Source of the DNA: JAJDTR01 sp965220415
GTDB lineage: Bacteria > Poribacteria > WGA-4E > JAJDTR01
Direction: 5' to 3'
Assembly (NCBI GenBank): GCA_965220415.1
Contig: OZ244829.1
Location: 1,178,001-1,242,000, forward strand
DNA: 64,000 bases
The notes under the pieces were generated by a model. It saw nothing but the letters and a program-made list of their open reading frames with translations. It searched no databases and was not told the origin of the DNA. This document shows, piece by piece, positions 62,886 to 64,000 of the stretch. Positions within the stretch are counted from its first letter, which is position 1; every line of letters starts with the position of its first letter. The translations under genes and the position numbers were made by a program.

Positions 62886-63929
62886 ATGTTTATACCTGAA
62901 TATTCTAAATCCAATCCGCCGCGAAAAAGACAGAGGGTGGGTCTGTTTTCACTGGTCACTAGCCACTGGCCACTAGCCACTGCTTTTATTGCCATCCTGT
63001 TAAGTGCCGGGTGTGCAGACGAAACTATAAACAATCCCATAGCCGAAAAGCCCGTTGAAGATAGCAAGCCTGACGAAATCGTATCCACATCCACCAATTA
63101 CTTTCCAATGACAGCCGGGAGTCGCTGGGTTTACCGCAGTCCAGACGGCTCCGAATGGTCGCGAGAAGTCACCGAAACCGAGGAAGTAGGTTCGCGCAGT
63201 TACCATTACTTCAGCTATGATCCGCCAATCGAAGACAATCAATTCGCCTTTTTCCGAGCACCCGTGTACATAGCAACCCTCACTAGTGTTGTCCTGAAGG
63301 TCAAAAACAGCGACATCAATGATGCGATTCGGCAAATAGTTCTTGAGAGCAACGATAACTCACCAGGCTGGACGTGGGTCCAAATATTCCAAAACGGCGT
63401 GTGGCAAACACGGAAAGAGGGATTGGCCTTCTTGAATAATTACAGCGCAAGCGGGGTTTTGCATAGTGATTCGGGAATCCTGATTCGTTTGCCGCTTGTT
63501 CCCGGTCAGACGTGGGAGATGCTCACTATTAGATTGAGCGGCTCCTCGGAGATGGCTTTCATGCACCACTCCTTTGAATCCGATTTGGAGATTCTGGGAA
63601 GCGTTGGACACCGGCATTCGGTTGCGACGCCCGCGGGCATCTTTGAAGATTGTCTTAACATCCAATACGAGGCGAAGCCGCCATCGGTCCGAACCTCAGA
63701 GTTCACAGATCAGGCAGAAGCGTCAGAAAACGTAAAGATAAAGCGCCGCAAACATATGGAAGCAGAGATTCGCAAAGAATTGACAACACTGTTGACGAGC
63801 GTGATACCGAAACTAGGGTTGGAATCGGTGTGGTTGGCGCCTGGGGTTGGACCGGTAAGGATAAAGAGCGCACAGGGGATGGCAGTATTGATTGACTACG
63901 AGGTAAAGGCAGTGCCTAGTGGTCAGTGA
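62886..63929 (+). CDS. Lipoprotein, unknown family, paralogue 4, with repeat-derived signal segment
   Basis: A 347-aa protein. The lipobox is LLSAGC (ILLSAGCADETINNP). The start of the signal region reads VGLFSLVTSHWPLATAFIA. Its DNA (62951-62991, CACTGGTCACTAGCCACTGG) is an intergenic-type repeat also found after 62693 and 63910. Hallmarks are YFPMTAGSRWVYRSPDGSEW, IRLPLVPGQTWEMLTIRLSG and VWLAPGVGPVRIKSAQG. AAGGAGG precedes ATG 62886. The gene is complete; the window ends 71 bp later in the duplicated spacer. Confidence 0.78.
   Translation: MFIPEYSKSNPPRKRQRVGLFSLVTSHWPLATAFIAILLSAGCADETINNPIAEKPVEDSKPDEIVSTSTNYFPMTAGSRWVYRSPDGSEWSREVTETEEVGSRSYHYFSYDPPIEDNQFAFFRAPVYIATLTSVVLKVKNSDINDAIRQIVLESNDNSPGWTWVQIFQNGVWQTRKEGLAFLNNYSASGVLHSDSGILIRLPLVPGQTWEMLTIRLSGSSEMAFMHHSFESDLEILGSVGHRHSVATPAGIFEDCLNIQYEAKPPSVRTSEFTDQAEASENVKIKRRKHMEAEIRKELTTLLTSVIPKLGLESVWLAPGVGPVRIKSAQGMAVLIDYEVKAVPSGQ
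62951..62991 (+). repeat. TAGTGGCCAGTGACCAGT-type repeat inside a coding region
   Basis: CACTGGTCACTAGCCACTGG and the following CCACTAGCCACTG are reverse-oriented copies of the simple repeat seen at about 62693-62720 and 63910-63942. Here it is in frame within a signal peptide. Confidence 0.65.
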
Positions 63930-64000
63930 CCAGTGGCCAGTAAGGGAAAAGGGTTTGTCCATGACTCGACGGAGTGGAAAGATTGTGTGAACCTTTGGAA

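Overview
The window most likely comes from an uncultivated bacterium of the candidate phylum Poribacteria or a close relative. This is inferred from memory of family content, not from a search. The clues are a secreted-protein C-terminal domain with the motif NFPNPFNPETW on seven proteins, large families of FG-GAP, WD40, PD40 and lipoprotein paralogues, phytanoyl-CoA-type dioxygenases, a sarcosine-oxidase-like flavoenzyme, and an intergenic space crowded with short hairpin and inverted-repeat elements. No rRNA, tRNA, CRISPR array or complete transposase gene was seen.

Layout. 1-597 (-) is the start of a response regulator/PAS signalling protein cut by the window edge. 1342-3391 (+) are two nucleoside/sugar-type ABC permeases without their ATPase. 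3671-15185 (-) is a tandem family of eight lipoproteins: seven LivK-type periplasmic binding proteins and one cytochrome P460-like protein that carries the same lipoprotein leader, acidic tail and terminator as its neighbours. One binding protein is fused to a second domain that is cut by an in-frame amber stop. 15307-19178 (-) holds a small antitoxin-like protein, a zeta-toxin-like kinase with an overlapping small partner, and an AAA ATPase plus DUF4276 (TOPRIM-like) pair that looks like a defence module. 19705-26242 (-) has an alpha/beta hydrolase, four secreted PD40 propellers and a glycine-rich repeat protein.

26844-43421 (+) is a secretome block: two LamG-like proteins, five FG-GAP propeller proteins plus a leftover 3' fragment of another, and two 14-repeat WD40 proteins. 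The FG-GAP and WD40 proteins end in the sorting-type domain. 43718-51396 contains metabolic genes: trpA, a monomeric sarcosine/N-methyltryptophan oxidase, two PhyH dioxygenases, a HEAT-repeat protein, rpsU and thiO. 52259-58922 (+) is a sigma-54 activator followed by a sigma-54-type promoter and an alternating, duplicated pair of unknown membrane-anchored proteins (A1-B1-A2-B2 plus a dead A3). 59365-63929 (+) is a row of four paralogous lipoproteins.

Three themes stand out. First, tandem duplication with shared modules: leaders, tails and terminators are reused on different cores. Second, at least three families of miniature inverted-repeat elements (194-308 bp, 162-164 bp and 171-222 bp) and a 35-bp unit bounded by GATC or near-GATC, sometimes nested. 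One element has an 8-bp target duplication and a paralogous empty site within the window. Third, candidate uncharacterised systems: the sigma-54-linked A/B membrane module and the ATPase-TOPRIM pair.
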